A DNA stretch of 64,000 nucleotides from Edaphobacter lichenicola (GCF_025264645.1 NZ_CP073696.1:5270001-5334000), one strand, 5' to 3'. Positions 36,063 to 45,187 are shown, counted from the first letter of the stretch. A program made the numbers and translations. The notes: generated from the sequence alone by a model not told the origin.

Positions 36063-36348
36063 CCCTCACTGCGCGGCGTTCTTCTCCAGCTCCAGGCGGT
36101 CCAGCCGCAACCGCTCCATCACCGATGGACACCAGCTCCTTGGCCCCATTGATATTCGCCAGCACAGCCTGCAGATCGAGCGCCGGAACCTTCGGGTTCC
36201 GAGCGCTCGTGCAGTAAACTCCATGCTGACCCACCAGAATCAGCGCATCGGTCAAAACATCCAGCGTTACCGCCAGTCGTCCGCGTGCCTCACCCATCAT
36301 GAACTCGTGCTTTTCGAGCTCCTCTCGCCGATCATCGAAGACGGACAC
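36049..36348 (-). CDS. small protein downstream of gcvPB, unknown function
   Basis: A 99-residue protein from GTG 36348 (VSVFDDRREELEKHEFMMGE). The start is supported by AAGGAG about 8 bases upstream, lying inside the gcvPB 3' end, and the gene begins only one base after the gcvPB stop. A charged N-terminal helix is followed by a mixed region with ARGRLAVTLDVLTDALILVG and an Ala/Gly-rich tail. I do not recognise the family. Position argues for cotranscription with the glycine cleavage genes. Confidence 0.65.
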   Translation of the reverse strand: MSVFDDRREELEKHEFMMGEARGRLAVTLDVLTDALILVGQHGVYCTSARNPKVPALDLQAVLANINGAKELVSIGDGAVAAGPPGAGEERRAVRATRL

Positions 36349-36349
36349 G

Positions 36350-37897
36350 CTACCACTCCTTCTCGACCGTATCAACCAGCACCGGATGCGGCGCAACCGG
36401 ACCCTTCCAGCGCAGGATCGGCTTGCGTGCCGCTGTCGTCTCATCGAGGCGCTGCAGCCGTGTCGTGTGCGGCGCCGTCTGCACCAGCTCAGGATTCTCC
36501 TCTGCCTCACGCGCAATCTGCTTCAGCGCATCGATCAGAAGATCCAGCTCCTCACGGCTCTCACTCTCCGTCGGTTCGATCATCATCGCGCCCTGCACCA
36601 CCAGCGGGAACGAGACCGTGTAGGCGTGGAAGCCATAGTCGATCAGGCGCTTGCCCATATCGCCCGTCTTCACGCCGTTCTTTGCCTGCAGCTTGTCCGA
36701 GAACACAACCTCATGCAGCGACTGTGTCTTGTACGGCAACTCGAACGTCCCCTCAAGCTTCGCGCGAATGTAGTTCGCGTTCAGTACCGCATCTTCCGTC
36801 GTCTGTCGCAGCCCATCCGGACCATTCGCCAAAACGTAAGCCAGCGCCCGCACAAACATGCCGAAGTTCCCATAGAACATCCGCACGCGCCCAACGCTCT
36901 GTGGTCGGTCGTAGTCCATCGACAGCGAACCATCTGGACGAGTCACGACAAGCGGCGCTGGTAAAAACGGCTCAAGAATCTTCTTGCAAGCCACCGGCCC
37001 CGATCCCGGACCACCGCCTCCATGCGGAGTGGAGAACGTCTTATGCAGATTCAAGTGCATGACATCAACGCCAAAATCGCCTGGCCGCGCCTTGCCAACC
37101 AGCGCATTCATATTCGCGCCATCCATGTACAAAAGCGCGCCCTTCGCGTGCAGAATATCCGCAATCTTCTTGATGTCCGACTCGAACACTCCAATGGTCG
37201 AAGGATTGGTCAGCATCAACGCCGCCGTATCCTCATCCACCATTCGCTCAAGCTCATCGAGATCTACCATCCCGTGCGCATTCGACTTCAGGTTCGCAAC
37301 CTCATATCCGCAAACTGCCGCCGTTGCAGGATTGGTCCCATGCGCGGAGTCTGGGATCAGAATCTTCTTCCGCGCGTTGCCGTGGGACTCGTGATACGCC
37401 CGAATCATCAGGATGCCCGTGAACTCCCCGTGCGCACCGGCCGCTGGCTGCAACGTGGTCGCGTCCATACCGGTAATCTCAACCAGCACATCCTTCATCA
37501 TCTTGATGATTGTCAGGCAGCCCTGCGATAGCGACTCAGGCTGATAGGGATGAGCCTCGGCGATGCCTTCCAGTCGTGCCACAGTCTCATTCACGCGCGG
37601 GTTGTACTTCATCGTGCAGCTTCCCAGCGGATACATTCCGAGATCAATCGCATAGTTCCACGTCGAAAGCCGCGTAAAGTGCCGGATGATCTCAATTTCG
37701 CTCAACTCCGGCATCACGCCCAGATCCGTCCGCACCTCGGAGCCGAGCAACGCAACCGCGTCGATCGCAGGTACATCCAGCTCAGCCAACCGATAAGCCT
37801 TCTTCCCAGGCGAAGACTTCTCAAACATCAAATCTTCGTTCTGGTTCGTGTGCGTCGTCGCCTTCTTCGGCGTCCCTACAAACTTTTCGTCAGCCAT
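36350..37897 (-). CDS. gcvPB: glycine dehydrogenase (decarboxylating) subunit 2
   Basis: PLP-bearing half of the two-subunit P-protein of the glycine cleavage system, which decarboxylates glycine and transfers the aminomethyl group to GcvH. At 515 residues it has the family length. The PLP lysine motif is NLHKTFSTPHGGGGPGSGPV, and the N-terminal block YPLGSCTMKYNPRVNE is complete. It is the last enzyme gene of the gcv operon, separated from the upstream small gene by 92 bases that contain a dispersed hairpin repeat. Confidence 0.96.
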   Translation of the reverse strand: MADEKFVGTPKKATTHTNQNEDLMFEKSSPGKKAYRLAELDVPAIDAVALLGSEVRTDLGVMPELSEIEIIRHFTRLSTWNYAIDLGMYPLGSCTMKYNPRVNETVARLEGIAEAHPYQPESLSQGCLTIIKMMKDVLVEITGMDATTLQPAAGAHGEFTGILMIRAYHESHGNARKKILIPDSAHGTNPATAAVCGYEVANLKSNAHGMVDLDELERMVDEDTAALMLTNPSTIGVFESDIKKIADILHAKGALLYMDGANMNALVGKARPGDFGVDVMHLNLHKTFSTPHGGGGPGSGPVACKKILEPFLPAPLVVTRPDGSLSMDYDRPQSVGRVRMFYGNFGMFVRALAYVLANGPDGLRQTTEDAVLNANYIRAKLEGTFELPYKTQSLHEVVFSDKLQAKNGVKTGDMGKRLIDYGFHAYTVSFPLVVQGAMMIEPTESESREELDLLIDALKQIAREAEENPELVQTAPHTTRLQRLDETTAARKPILRWKGPVAPHPVLVDTVEKEW

Positions 37898-37920
37898 CTA
37901 TCCCTCACTACTAGAAACCT

Positions 37921-37963
37921 TGTCATTCTGAGCGGAGCGAAAACCCCCCGCATTTGCTTGTCG
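37921..37963 (+). repeat. GTCATTCTGAGCG-type intergenic repeat inside the gcv operon
   Basis: Reads TTGTCATTCTGAGCGGAGCG then AAAACCCCCCGCATTTGC, matching the unit at 50428-50466. This sequence class is a widespread short hairpin repeat, recognised by its spurious translation CHSERSE. It lies upstream of gcvPB in the operon. Confidence 0.75.
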
Positions 37964-37989
37964 CACCAAGAGGCTCAAAGATTGGAAAC

Positions 37990-38334
37990 TCAAAACTCTT
38001 CCGCATCGACCGCATTGCCGGTCTCCGAGTAACTGCCCGACTCCGGCCCATCCACATCTTCTTCCCGCAAAGAAAGCCCAAATACCGTGCCATTCTCAAA
38101 CTCAATCGTCAGCGCATCGCCCTCTTCAAGCGCAGCCTGCACAACCTTTTCGTTAATCTGCGCGCACAACGCATTCCGATACTCCGGCTCCCCATAAGCA
38201 AGTGAAAATTCGGGGAACAACACATGCGGCCACGCATAAAACGTCAGCAAAGGAGCCTCAAACCGAAGCTGCAGAAAATCTTCGACAAACTCAACCGCCT
38301 TCAACTCCTCACCGATGATCGCCGAAACATCCAC
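37990..38334 (-). CDS. small acidic protein within the glycine cleavage operon
   Basis: A 114-residue soluble protein (MDVSAIIGEELKAVEFVEDF) with alternating strands: LQLRFEAPLLTFYAWPHVL, then DALTIEFENGTVFGLSLREED, and an acidic Ser/Gly-rich tail. It starts one base after the stop of the upstream membrane-protein gene. No catalytic motif and no family I can name. The beta-rich pattern hints at a small binding domain. Confidence 0.7.
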   Translation of the reverse strand: MDVSAIIGEELKAVEFVEDFLQLRFEAPLLTFYAWPHVLFPEFSLAYGEPEYRNALCAQINEKVVQAALEEGDALTIEFENGTVFGLSLREEDVDGPESGSYSETGNAVDAEEF

Positions 38335-38335
38335 C

Positions 38336-38575
38336 TTATGCCTTCCTCGCTACTAAACGTGACACGAATGCGATACCGAGCCCAAAAAACGCGTAGATAG
38401 CAAATTGAACGACGATTTCCGGGACCCAGTGCACGTCATCAGTCCCTATGCCGACAAGCTGTGAGGGCCAGAAGCATAGCTCCCACAGATGGGATGATCC
38501 AATGAAATGAAGCGCGGCCATTACTAGCAGGCCAACGAGCCCACTAATTACACCGCTCTTGATCCAATAGGTCAT
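38336..38575 (-). CDS. small two-helix membrane protein within the glycine cleavage operon
   Basis: A 79-residue protein with two predicted membrane segments (IKSGVISGLVGLLVMAALHFI and VVQFAIYAFFGLGIAFVSRLV) linked by a Trp-rich loop (LWELCFWPSQLVG). It starts 6 bases after the gcvPA stop and is directly followed by the 114-residue gene, so it should be cotranscribed. Function unknown. Confidence 0.7.
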   Translation of the reverse strand: MTYWIKSGVISGLVGLLVMAALHFIGSSHLWELCFWPSQLVGIGTDDVHWVPEIVVQFAIYAFFGLGIAFVSRLVARKA

Positions 38576-38581
38576 TAAACT

Positions 38582-39910
38582 CTAGGCTCCAAGCTCCGCC
38601 GCGACAGCATCCATCTGCTTGCGCGTCGTCAGCTCTGTCGCACACCATAAGGTTGCATTCGGCCCAAGCTCCGGATACCACTTCGCCAGCGACAAGCCGC
38701 CGATGATCTTCGCCCCAAGCAGCGCAGCGTTCGTCTCCTCGGCACTCTTCGGCAACTGCAGCACAAACTCATTGAACCGCGGAGCGCCTTCAAACAGCAC
38801 CTTGCCAGTCGCTCCCAGCACGCTCTTCAGGTAAGCTGCTTTGGCCAGATTGTGCTCCGCCAACTCCTTCATACCCTGCTTTCCGTAGACAGTAAGAAAG
38901 ATCGTCGTCATCATCGCGACCAGCGCCTGATTGGTGCAGATATTCGAAGTCGCCTTCTCGCGCCGAATATGCTGTTCGCGCGTCGACATCGTCAGCACAA
39001 ACCCGCGCTTGCCGTCCTTATCCTTCGTCTCGCCGATCAGCCTCCCCGGCATCTGCCGCAAGAACTTCTCTTTGCATGCAATGACGCCGCAGTAAGGGCC
39101 GCCGTAGCTGAGAGCAACGCCATACGACTGCGCCTCCATCGACACAATGTCAGCTTCCGCGGGCGGCTTCACAATCCCCAGTGACACTGCCTCTGCAATC
39201 GAAACAATCAGCAACGCACCCTTCGCATGAGCGATCTCGGCAATTGCCTCAACATCCTCAACCGTGCCGAAGAAGTTAGGGGACTGAATCAGCACGCAAG
39301 CCGTGTTCTCGTTAATCGCTGCATCGAGCGCAGCTAGATCCACGCGCCCATTCTCCGCGTACGCGACTTCAGTCGTCGGAATCTCCTGGTGCTGCGCATA
39401 CGTCGCAATCACCTCGCGATACTCCGGGTGCACCGTCCGTGCAATTACCGCGCCATCGCGACCTGTTACACGCACCGCCATCATGATCGCCTCGGCCGCG
39501 CCGGTCGAACCGTCATACATCGACGCGTTCGCGATCTCCATCCCCGTCAGCTCGCAGATCATCGTCTGAAACTCAAACATCGCCTGCAGCGTACCCTGGG
39601 AGATCTCCGGCTGATACGGCGTATAGCTCGTCAGAAACTCACCGCGCTGCACCAGCGAGTCGATGATCACCGGGCGATAGTGCCGATACACCCCCGCACC
39701 GAGAAAGCTCGAATAACCAACCGCGTTGTTCGCAGCAAACTCGCGGAAGCGATCCAGAATCTCCGACTCCGCATGCTGCCGTGGAATCGCGAGGTCGCGC
39801 TTCAGTTGAAATTCTTGAGGAATCGTAGAAAAAAGATCGTCGATCGACGCCACGCCGATTTCGGCAAGCATCTCCTCGCGATCTACGGGGGACTTCGGCA
39901 AATAGCGCAT
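38582..39910 (-). CDS. gcvPA: glycine dehydrogenase (decarboxylating) subunit 1
   Basis: A 442-residue partner of GcvPB in the P-protein heterotetramer. Characteristic blocks include YLPKSPVDREEMLAEIGV, FLGAGVYRHYRPVIIDSLV, LTGMEIANASMYDGSTGAAE and SYGGPYCGVIACK. This half carries the aldolase-like fold without the PLP lysine. It begins 3 bases after gcvH. Confidence 0.96.
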   Translation of the reverse strand: MRYLPKSPVDREEMLAEIGVASIDDLFSTIPQEFQLKRDLAIPRQHAESEILDRFREFAANNAVGYSSFLGAGVYRHYRPVIIDSLVQRGEFLTSYTPYQPEISQGTLQAMFEFQTMICELTGMEIANASMYDGSTGAAEAIMMAVRVTGRDGAVIARTVHPEYREVIATYAQHQEIPTTEVAYAENGRVDLAALDAAINENTACVLIQSPNFFGTVEDVEAIAEIAHAKGALLIVSIAEAVSLGIVKPPAEADIVSMEAQSYGVALSYGGPYCGVIACKEKFLRQMPGRLIGETKDKDGKRGFVLTMSTREQHIRREKATSNICTNQALVAMMTTIFLTVYGKQGMKELAEHNLAKAAYLKSVLGATGKVLFEGAPRFNEFVLQLPKSAEETNAALLGAKIIGGLSLAKWYPELGPNATLWCATELTTRKQMDAVAAELGA

Positions 39911-39913
39911 TCT

Positions 39914-40303
39914 TTAGTGTCCGGTCTCTTCGCTGGTAAATTTCTCGTAGTCTGCGGCGGTCAAAAGTCCATCGACCTGCTTCACATCCGTAAGCTCGAC
40001 CTTCAGCAGCCAGGTCGTATTTGCATCCGTGTTGATCTTCTCCGGAGCGTCCTTCAACTCTTCATTGATGGCCGTCACCTTGCCCGACACAGGCGCAAAA
40101 AGATCTGAAACGGCCTTCACCGACTCCACCGAACCGAAGCTCTTACTCGCCTCCACTGCATCGCCAACCTTCGGCAGGTCGACGAAAACAATATCGCCCA
40201 GCGAGTTCTGCGCGTAGTCCGTAATCCCAATCGTGCCGACGTTGCCATCAACCTTGATCCACTCGTGTTCCTTCGTATAGCGGTAATCCGCAGGGTAAGC
40301 CAT
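39914..40303 (-). CDS. gcvH: glycine cleavage system H protein
   Basis: A 129-residue lipoyl carrier shuttling the aminomethyl group between P and T proteins. The lipoylation site is the Lys of SVESVKAVSDLFAPVSG, and the flanking strands (EHEWIKVDGNVGTIGITDYA, GDIVFVDLPKVG) are typical. It lies between gcvT (49 bases upstream) and gcvPA. Confidence 0.97.
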   Translation of the reverse strand: MAYPADYRYTKEHEWIKVDGNVGTIGITDYAQNSLGDIVFVDLPKVGDAVEASKSFGSVESVKAVSDLFAPVSGKVTAINEELKDAPEKINTDANTTWLLKVELTDVKQVDGLLTAADYEKFTSEETGH

Positions 40304-40352
40304 TCGTTCTTCTCCAGAAAAGGTGTGTGTAACTCAATTGTAGATGCTGCGG

Positions 40353-41489
40353 CTAGGTTGATTTCCTCGGCCTTTTGTAGAAGGGAAGTGGCACGACCTT
40401 TGCCTTCACCATCTGACCGCGAATCTCCACAGCAACCTCGGTATCGAGCGCCGCTGAATCCACAGGCACATAAGCCATCGCAATATTCTTCTTCAGAAAC
40501 GGCGAAGGCGATCCGCTGGTGATCTCGCCAAGCCGCCTTCCATCAACCGAAAACACGGAATAACCATCTCGCCCAATCCCACGCTCAATCATCTCGAGGC
40601 CCACCAGCTGTCGCCCGGGCCCGCCACTAGCCTGAATCTCCAGCAGTGCATCTCGCCCGACAAACTCTGGCTTATCGAGCTTCGCATACCGCCCCAGCCC
40701 AGCCTCAAACACATTGATCGTGTCCGAGATCTCATGCCCATAGAGCGCCATCCCGGCCTCGAGCCGCAGCGTATTCCGCGCGCCCAGCCCGCATGCCAGA
40801 ATCCCAAACTCAGCGCCTGCCGCCAGCACCTCACCCCACACACGCGCACTGGTCGGCTCGTCGGACGGAATATAAATCTCGAACCCATCCTCGCCCGTAT
40901 AACCCGTCCGAGCGATCATCACATTGTGCAGACCGCACACCTGGCCCCACGTAAACCAGTAGTTCTTGATCGTGCTCAGATCCGTCGAAGTCAGCTTCTG
41001 CAGCGTCTCCGCGGCCCTTGGTCCCTGAATCGCAAGCTGCGTATAGTAGTCGCTGAAGTCGTTCACATGTACCCCCGGCATGTGACCAATCTGCTTCCGC
41101 ACCCACTGAATATCTTTTTCGCGAGTCCCCGCGTTGATGACGATCAGGTAGTCGTTGTCGGAGAGCTTATGCACGACCACGTCATCGACAAACGTGCCAT
41201 TCGGATACAGCATCGCCGAGTAGTGTGCCTGCCCAACGGCCAGCTTTGAAGCGTCGTTCATACAAAGGTGCTGCACCGCGGCCAGCGAGCCCGGCCCGCG
41301 CAACTGAATATCGCCCATATGCGACACATCGAACAAGCCCACAGCAGTCCTGACGGCCATATGCTCCGCAATCAGCCCGCAGCAATCGACCGGCATATCC
41401 CACCCGCCGAAGTCGACCATCTTGGACTTAGCCGCCCTATGCACCGCGTTCAGTGCTGTCTTGCGTAGTTCGATTGTCGTCTCTGCCAT
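40353..41489 (-). CDS. gcvT: glycine cleavage system T protein (aminomethyltransferase)
   Basis: A 378-residue tetrahydrofolate-dependent aminomethyltransferase that releases ammonia and forms 5,10-methylene-THF. I take ATG 41489 (MAETTIELRKTALNAVHRAA) with AAGGAAG upstream; the frame runs 23 codons further without family similarity. Typical blocks: KMVDFGGWDMPV, GLFDVSHMGDIQLRG, RTGYTGEDGFEIY, and LRLEAGMALYGHE. It is the first gene of the operon. I see no glycine riboswitch in the 100 bases upstream. Confidence 0.96.
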   Translation of the reverse strand: MAETTIELRKTALNAVHRAAKSKMVDFGGWDMPVDCCGLIAEHMAVRTAVGLFDVSHMGDIQLRGPGSLAAVQHLCMNDASKLAVGQAHYSAMLYPNGTFVDDVVVHKLSDNDYLIVINAGTREKDIQWVRKQIGHMPGVHVNDFSDYYTQLAIQGPRAAETLQKLTSTDLSTIKNYWFTWGQVCGLHNVMIARTGYTGEDGFEIYIPSDEPTSARVWGEVLAAGAEFGILACGLGARNTLRLEAGMALYGHEISDTINVFEAGLGRYAKLDKPEFVGRDALLEIQASGGPGRQLVGLEMIERGIGRDGYSVFSVDGRRLGEITSGSPSPFLKKNIAMAYVPVDSAALDTEVAVEIRGQMVKAKVVPLPFYKRPRKST

Positions 41490-41585
41490 AGCGATAACTT
41501 CCTTGTCTTCTCGTGTGAATCCTGCCCTAAAACGATAGCATCCACGGGGCATATCCAACCAATTGTGGATTCGCGCAAAATCCGC

Positions 41586-42149
41586 CTATTTTGTTCCCTT
41601 CGCCTTCAGCGCTTCAACCTGTTGCTTCAGCGCGGCATAGGAGACATCGGTCGGTTGGCCCTGCGTCTGCCACACCACGCTCCCCGCGCTATCCACCACC
41701 AGCAGGTAAGCGTCATCCGCCTCGCCATAATGAACTATCTGGCGCCAACCCGCTTCATCGTTCGTAATCGGTACAATTCGCTTGTGCGCCCTCTCTGGCG
41801 CCGACGATTTAATCGAGCGCAGCACAATCCCCCGCACGAATCCAGGCACCGAAGCCACCACCGGCAACTCGTAGTACGCCACCACATTAGAGGTCCGATA
41901 GTCCGCTGCAATTCTCGTTGCCCAACCCGTCACTGCATCTCGAGATCCGCGAGAGAAACCAAGAACAAGAATCCCCGCGGCCTTGTTCTGCAACTCCGCC
42001 GGCAAACTCACAGCCTGATTCGCAAACGAAGTGCCGTGTACTTCCGGAATCCGCTCACCGGCAGCGCAATCGAGGCCCCGCGCTCCACTTATCGCAAGCA
42101 GCGCGAACACCAGGCAGCGGCTAACGGAAACCTTCACGCCTCGAAGCAT
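41586..42149 (-). CDS. exported thioredoxin-fold-like protein without CxxC
   Basis: A 187-residue protein with a signal peptide (about 1-25). The body reads like a thioredoxin-related fold: an insertion after AAGILVLGFSRGSRDAVTGW, a middle YELPVVASVPGFVRGIVL, and a late strand-loop-strand DDAYLLVVDSAGSVVWQTQG. There is no CxxC active site at the expected position, so redox activity is not supported. The pattern resembles ATP10-type assembly proteins, but only loosely. It lies upstream of gcvT with about 96 bases between. Confidence 0.65.
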   Translation of the reverse strand: MLRGVKVSVSRCLVFALLAISGARGLDCAAGERIPEVHGTSFANQAVSLPAELQNKAAGILVLGFSRGSRDAVTGWATRIAADYRTSNVVAYYELPVVASVPGFVRGIVLRSIKSSAPERAHKRIVPITNDEAGWRQIVHYGEADDAYLLVVDSAGSVVWQTQGQPTDVSYAALKQQVEALKAKGTK

Positions 42150-42243
42150 GCGACCAGTCTACTGCTCCCGCAAGCCAGCCTCTTCCGCGGCAATCAAGTC
42201 GATACGATCCTGTGAAACTTCACGCGGAAGCTTGAACTCATCC

Positions 42244-42780
42244 TCAATGCATCGCGTTTGGCAGCGACTTCGTAAGCCTTCCCGCATCCAGCACCAGACT
42301 CGCCAGCGCCTCGTCGAAGTTGTGATCATGCGTCTTTTGCATCTCCGCCGGCGCAATCGACTCCGTCAGCGCCCAAAGGACATAGTGCGTCGGTCTGTCA
42401 TAGATCACCAATCGAAACATCGGCAAAGGATCAGAGGCACCCTTCGACTTATCCGCATTCGAAGGCCCATTCGGAGCGGAGAGCTGTAACTCGAATACAA
42501 GGTCAGCCTGTTCCGGAGTCGCAACGATCTCATAGCGCCCCCAGCTTGAGACATTGGCATAAAACTGGTTATAAGCCCGGTCCGGATCACCGCTGAACGG
42601 GTGAGGGAACAGTCCGCTATCCGCGCCCGCGTTCGAGATAAAGAGCTTCTTCGCACTCAGAAGCGACGACGGCACAGGCGCCGCAGCAGGAGGAACCGGC
42701 TCCTGACCAACTGCAAAGACTCCAGACAGAAGCGCAGCTCCAACGAAACCAAGAATCGAGCGAAAGCGAATCATCTTCAT
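42244..42780 (-). CDS. exported protein, unknown function
   Basis: A 178-residue protein with a signal peptide (MIRFRSILGFVGAALLSGVFAVGQ, from the second Met) and a short proline-rich linker. The mature part has RAYNQFYANVSSWGRYEIVATPEQADLVFELQL and VIYDRPTHYVLWALTESI, ending with a helix that includes DEALASLVLDAGRLTKSL. It probably sits in the periplasm or envelope. No named family recognised. Confidence 0.72.
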   Translation of the reverse strand: MKMIRFRSILGFVGAALLSGVFAVGQEPVPPAAAPVPSSLLSAKKLFISNAGADSGLFPHPFSGDPDRAYNQFYANVSSWGRYEIVATPEQADLVFELQLSAPNGPSNADKSKGASDPLPMFRLVIYDRPTHYVLWALTESIAPAEMQKTHDHNFDEALASLVLDAGRLTKSLPNAMH

Positions 42781-43005
42781 GTCCTCTCATGACACGACAG
42801 CCGTTGTCGCGAAACAGCATCCGCGCAATCAATGAGACGCATCACGAATTACAAATGTTTCGTGCTGTCAGACTGGCCAAATCGCTGAAGCACGAAACGC
42901 AGAATGCCGGCAAAACTGGGTGCCCTATATCTCGATTTTGAGATGTGGGCATCGCGCAGAGCGCGAACACTCCCATCTCTGCCTCGCGATTCCGCGCAGG
43001 TTTAA

Positions 43006-44634
43006 CTAAACCGTTACGGTCTCCCGGTACTCCCCGAAGACCCTGCGCATCACATCCGCAATCTCGCCCACGGTCGCATAGCTCTCGACGGCACTGAGTA
43101 TCTGAGGCATCAAGTTACTCCCACCCCGCGCCGCATCTTCCACTCGCCGCAACGCCGACGCGTGCACTGTTGTATCCCGCCGCATACGCATCGCTCGGAC
43201 CCGCTCCACCTGCCGCCCCTCCAGCGCCTCATCGATCCTCTGAATCGGCACCGCCACCCCTTGCTCACTGGCGAAATCATTCACGCCGACCACAATCGCC
43301 TCGTTCGCATCCACACTTCGCTGATAGTCGTAGGCAGCATTTTGTATCTCCCGCTGCACATATCCCCGTTCAATTGCCCGCAGCATCCCATACTTCCCGC
43401 CCTTATCAAATCCGGCGATGGTAGCCATGTACTCCTCTGCTCGCTGCTCAATCTCATTCGTCAGCGACTCAACATAAAACGATCCCGCCAGAGGATCGGC
43501 CGTCTGCGCCGAGCCACTCTCATGCGCCAAAATCTGCTGTGTCCGAAGCGCGATCCGCGCCGCATTTTCCGTAGGCAACGACAACGCCTCATCGAATCCA
43601 TTCGTATGCAAACTCTGCGTTCCACCCAACACCGCGGCCAGCGCCTGCAACGTCGTTCGCACAATATTGTTCTCCGGTTGCTGCGCCGTCAAGGTCGAGC
43701 CCGCTGTCTGCGTATGAAATCGCAACATCCAGCTGCGCTCTTTCTTCGCGCCAAAGTGCTCCCGCATGATCCGCGCCCACATCCGCCGTGCCGCGCGAAA
43801 CTTCGCAACCTCTTCCAGCAGATTGTTATGCGAGTTAAAGAAAAAACTCAGCCGCGGAGCAAACGCATCCACGTCCAAACCTGCATCAATCGCGGCCTGC
43901 ACGTACGTCATGCCGTCGGCCAGCGTAAACGCAACCTCCTGCACCGCCGTGCATCCCGCCTCGCGCATGTGGTATCCGGAGATCGAGATCGTATTCCACT
44001 CCGGCACCTCGTCGGCGGCCCACGCAAAGATGTCCGTCACCAGCCGCATCGCATGCGTCACCGGATAGATATACGTCCCGCGAGCAATGTACTCCTTCAA
44101 AATGTCGTTCTGAATCGTCCCATTCAGCTTGTGTGGATTCGCGCCCGTCCGCTTCGCGACTGCCACATACAGCGCCAGCAAGATCGAAGCCGTAGCGTTG
44201 ATCGTCATCGAAGTCGAAATCGTATCCAGCGCAATTCCGTCGAACAGCCGCTGCATATCCTCGATCGAATCAAGCGCAACCCCAACCTTCCCCACCTCGC
44301 CCAGCGCCAGCGGCGAATCCGAGTCATACCCAATCTGCGTTGGCAGATCGAAAGCAACGCTGAGTCCCTTCGTCCCATTCGCCAGCAAAAACTTATATCG
44401 CTTATTCGACTCCTCGGCATCGCCCATGCCCGCATACTGCCGCATCGTCCACAGCCGACCCCGGTACATCGTCGGCTGAATCCCACGCGTGAACGGGTAC
44501 TCCCCCGGTTCACCCACACGGGCGGCATCGAAGCCGTCAAGATCCTCAGCCCGGTACACAAGCTCCACGGGAATTCCAGAGCTCGTCTTAGTCGTCTTAG
44601 CTTGTAGCGAATTAGTTTTAGTCTGTTCTGACAT
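43006..44634 (-). CDS. methylmalonyl-CoA mutase family large subunit without cobalamin-binding domain
   Basis: A 542-residue protein covering the acyl-CoA-binding TIM barrel of the family: GEYPFTRGIQPTMYRGRLWT, SVAFDLPTQIGYDSD, ISGYHMREAGC, LSFFFNSHNNLLEEVAKFRA and RFHTQTAGSTLTAQQPENN. It ends shortly after LPQ-type sequence NLMPQILSAVESYATVGEI. The C-terminal B12 domain with DxHxxG is missing, so a separate small subunit is needed. None is in the window. Whether it isomerises methylmalonyl-CoA or another branched acyl-CoA cannot be read safely. Start ATG 44634; a TTG three codons earlier is possible. Confidence 0.93.
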   Translation of the reverse strand: MSEQTKTNSLQAKTTKTSSGIPVELVYRAEDLDGFDAARVGEPGEYPFTRGIQPTMYRGRLWTMRQYAGMGDAEESNKRYKFLLANGTKGLSVAFDLPTQIGYDSDSPLALGEVGKVGVALDSIEDMQRLFDGIALDTISTSMTINATASILLALYVAVAKRTGANPHKLNGTIQNDILKEYIARGTYIYPVTHAMRLVTDIFAWAADEVPEWNTISISGYHMREAGCTAVQEVAFTLADGMTYVQAAIDAGLDVDAFAPRLSFFFNSHNNLLEEVAKFRAARRMWARIMREHFGAKKERSWMLRFHTQTAGSTLTAQQPENNIVRTTLQALAAVLGGTQSLHTNGFDEALSLPTENAARIALRTQQILAHESGSAQTADPLAGSFYVESLTNEIEQRAEEYMATIAGFDKGGKYGMLRAIERGYVQREIQNAAYDYQRSVDANEAIVVGVNDFASEQGVAVPIQRIDEALEGRQVERVRAMRMRRDTTVHASALRRVEDAARGGSNLMPQILSAVESYATVGEIADVMRRVFGEYRETVTV

Positions 44635-44665
44635 GCCGCTCAAGTGTACCCGCCGGCACGGACGA

Positions 44666-45187
44666 CTAGTTCCGTTTGCCTCTGCGGTTTGCCTTCACGA
44701 AGCTGCTGACGCAGAAATACCCAAACACCAACGCCATCCCCACCAACAAAAGAAGATGCATATGCGGGTCGTGATTCGTGGCTGTCTCGTGCAGGTCTCC
44801 GCGCATCTTCCACGCGGTGCTCCCTGCAAACACAGCGAAGATCCCAAAGAAGACTCCCGTCAACTCAAGCCACAACTGGCCCGACAACTTCACAAACGGT
44901 CCCCACACCGCCTCGCCAAAGCGCTTGCCTCCACGCTTCACGCCCCTTCCCGTCTGCACCACCTGCGCCGCCGTTCGCGCAGCCTGCTGGCTCAGCCGAG
45001 CCACGGGTTCTTTCGCTTTTTCGGCAGTCGGATGAGCAGTTGGAGTCTGAGCCCCATCCTCACGTTGGCCGGTTGTTGGCTTTGCTGAAGGATTCGGAGC
45101 AGTCGCCGCATCGACCGCAGCCACCACCGTCTTAGCCGCCAGCCGGGTACCGATCCCCAACACTCGCCCAAATCGAACCGAATCCAT
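44666..45187 (-). CDS. two-helix membrane protein, unknown function
   Basis: A 173-residue protein from ATG 45187 (MDSVRFGRVLGIGTRLAAKT). The first half is an Ala/Thr/Pro/Lys-rich, probably flexible region. A basic helix (GRGVKRGGKRFGEAVWGPFVK) and two membrane segments (LWLELTGVFFGIFAVFAGS and MHLLLLVGMALVFGYFCVSSF) follow. It lies 31 bases upstream of the mutase gene on the same strand and may be cotranscribed. Family not recognised. Confidence 0.65.
   Translation of the reverse strand: MDSVRFGRVLGIGTRLAAKTVVAAVDAATAPNPSAKPTTGQREDGAQTPTAHPTAEKAKEPVARLSQQAARTAAQVVQTGRGVKRGGKRFGEAVWGPFVKLSGQLWLELTGVFFGIFAVFAGSTAWKMRGDLHETATNHDPHMHLLLLVGMALVFGYFCVSSFVKANRRGKRN

Noticed and set aside
41490..41600. 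Glycine riboswitch upstream of gcvT
   Set aside because: Checked on the minus strand; I find no tandem aptamer-like core or characteristic hairpins.
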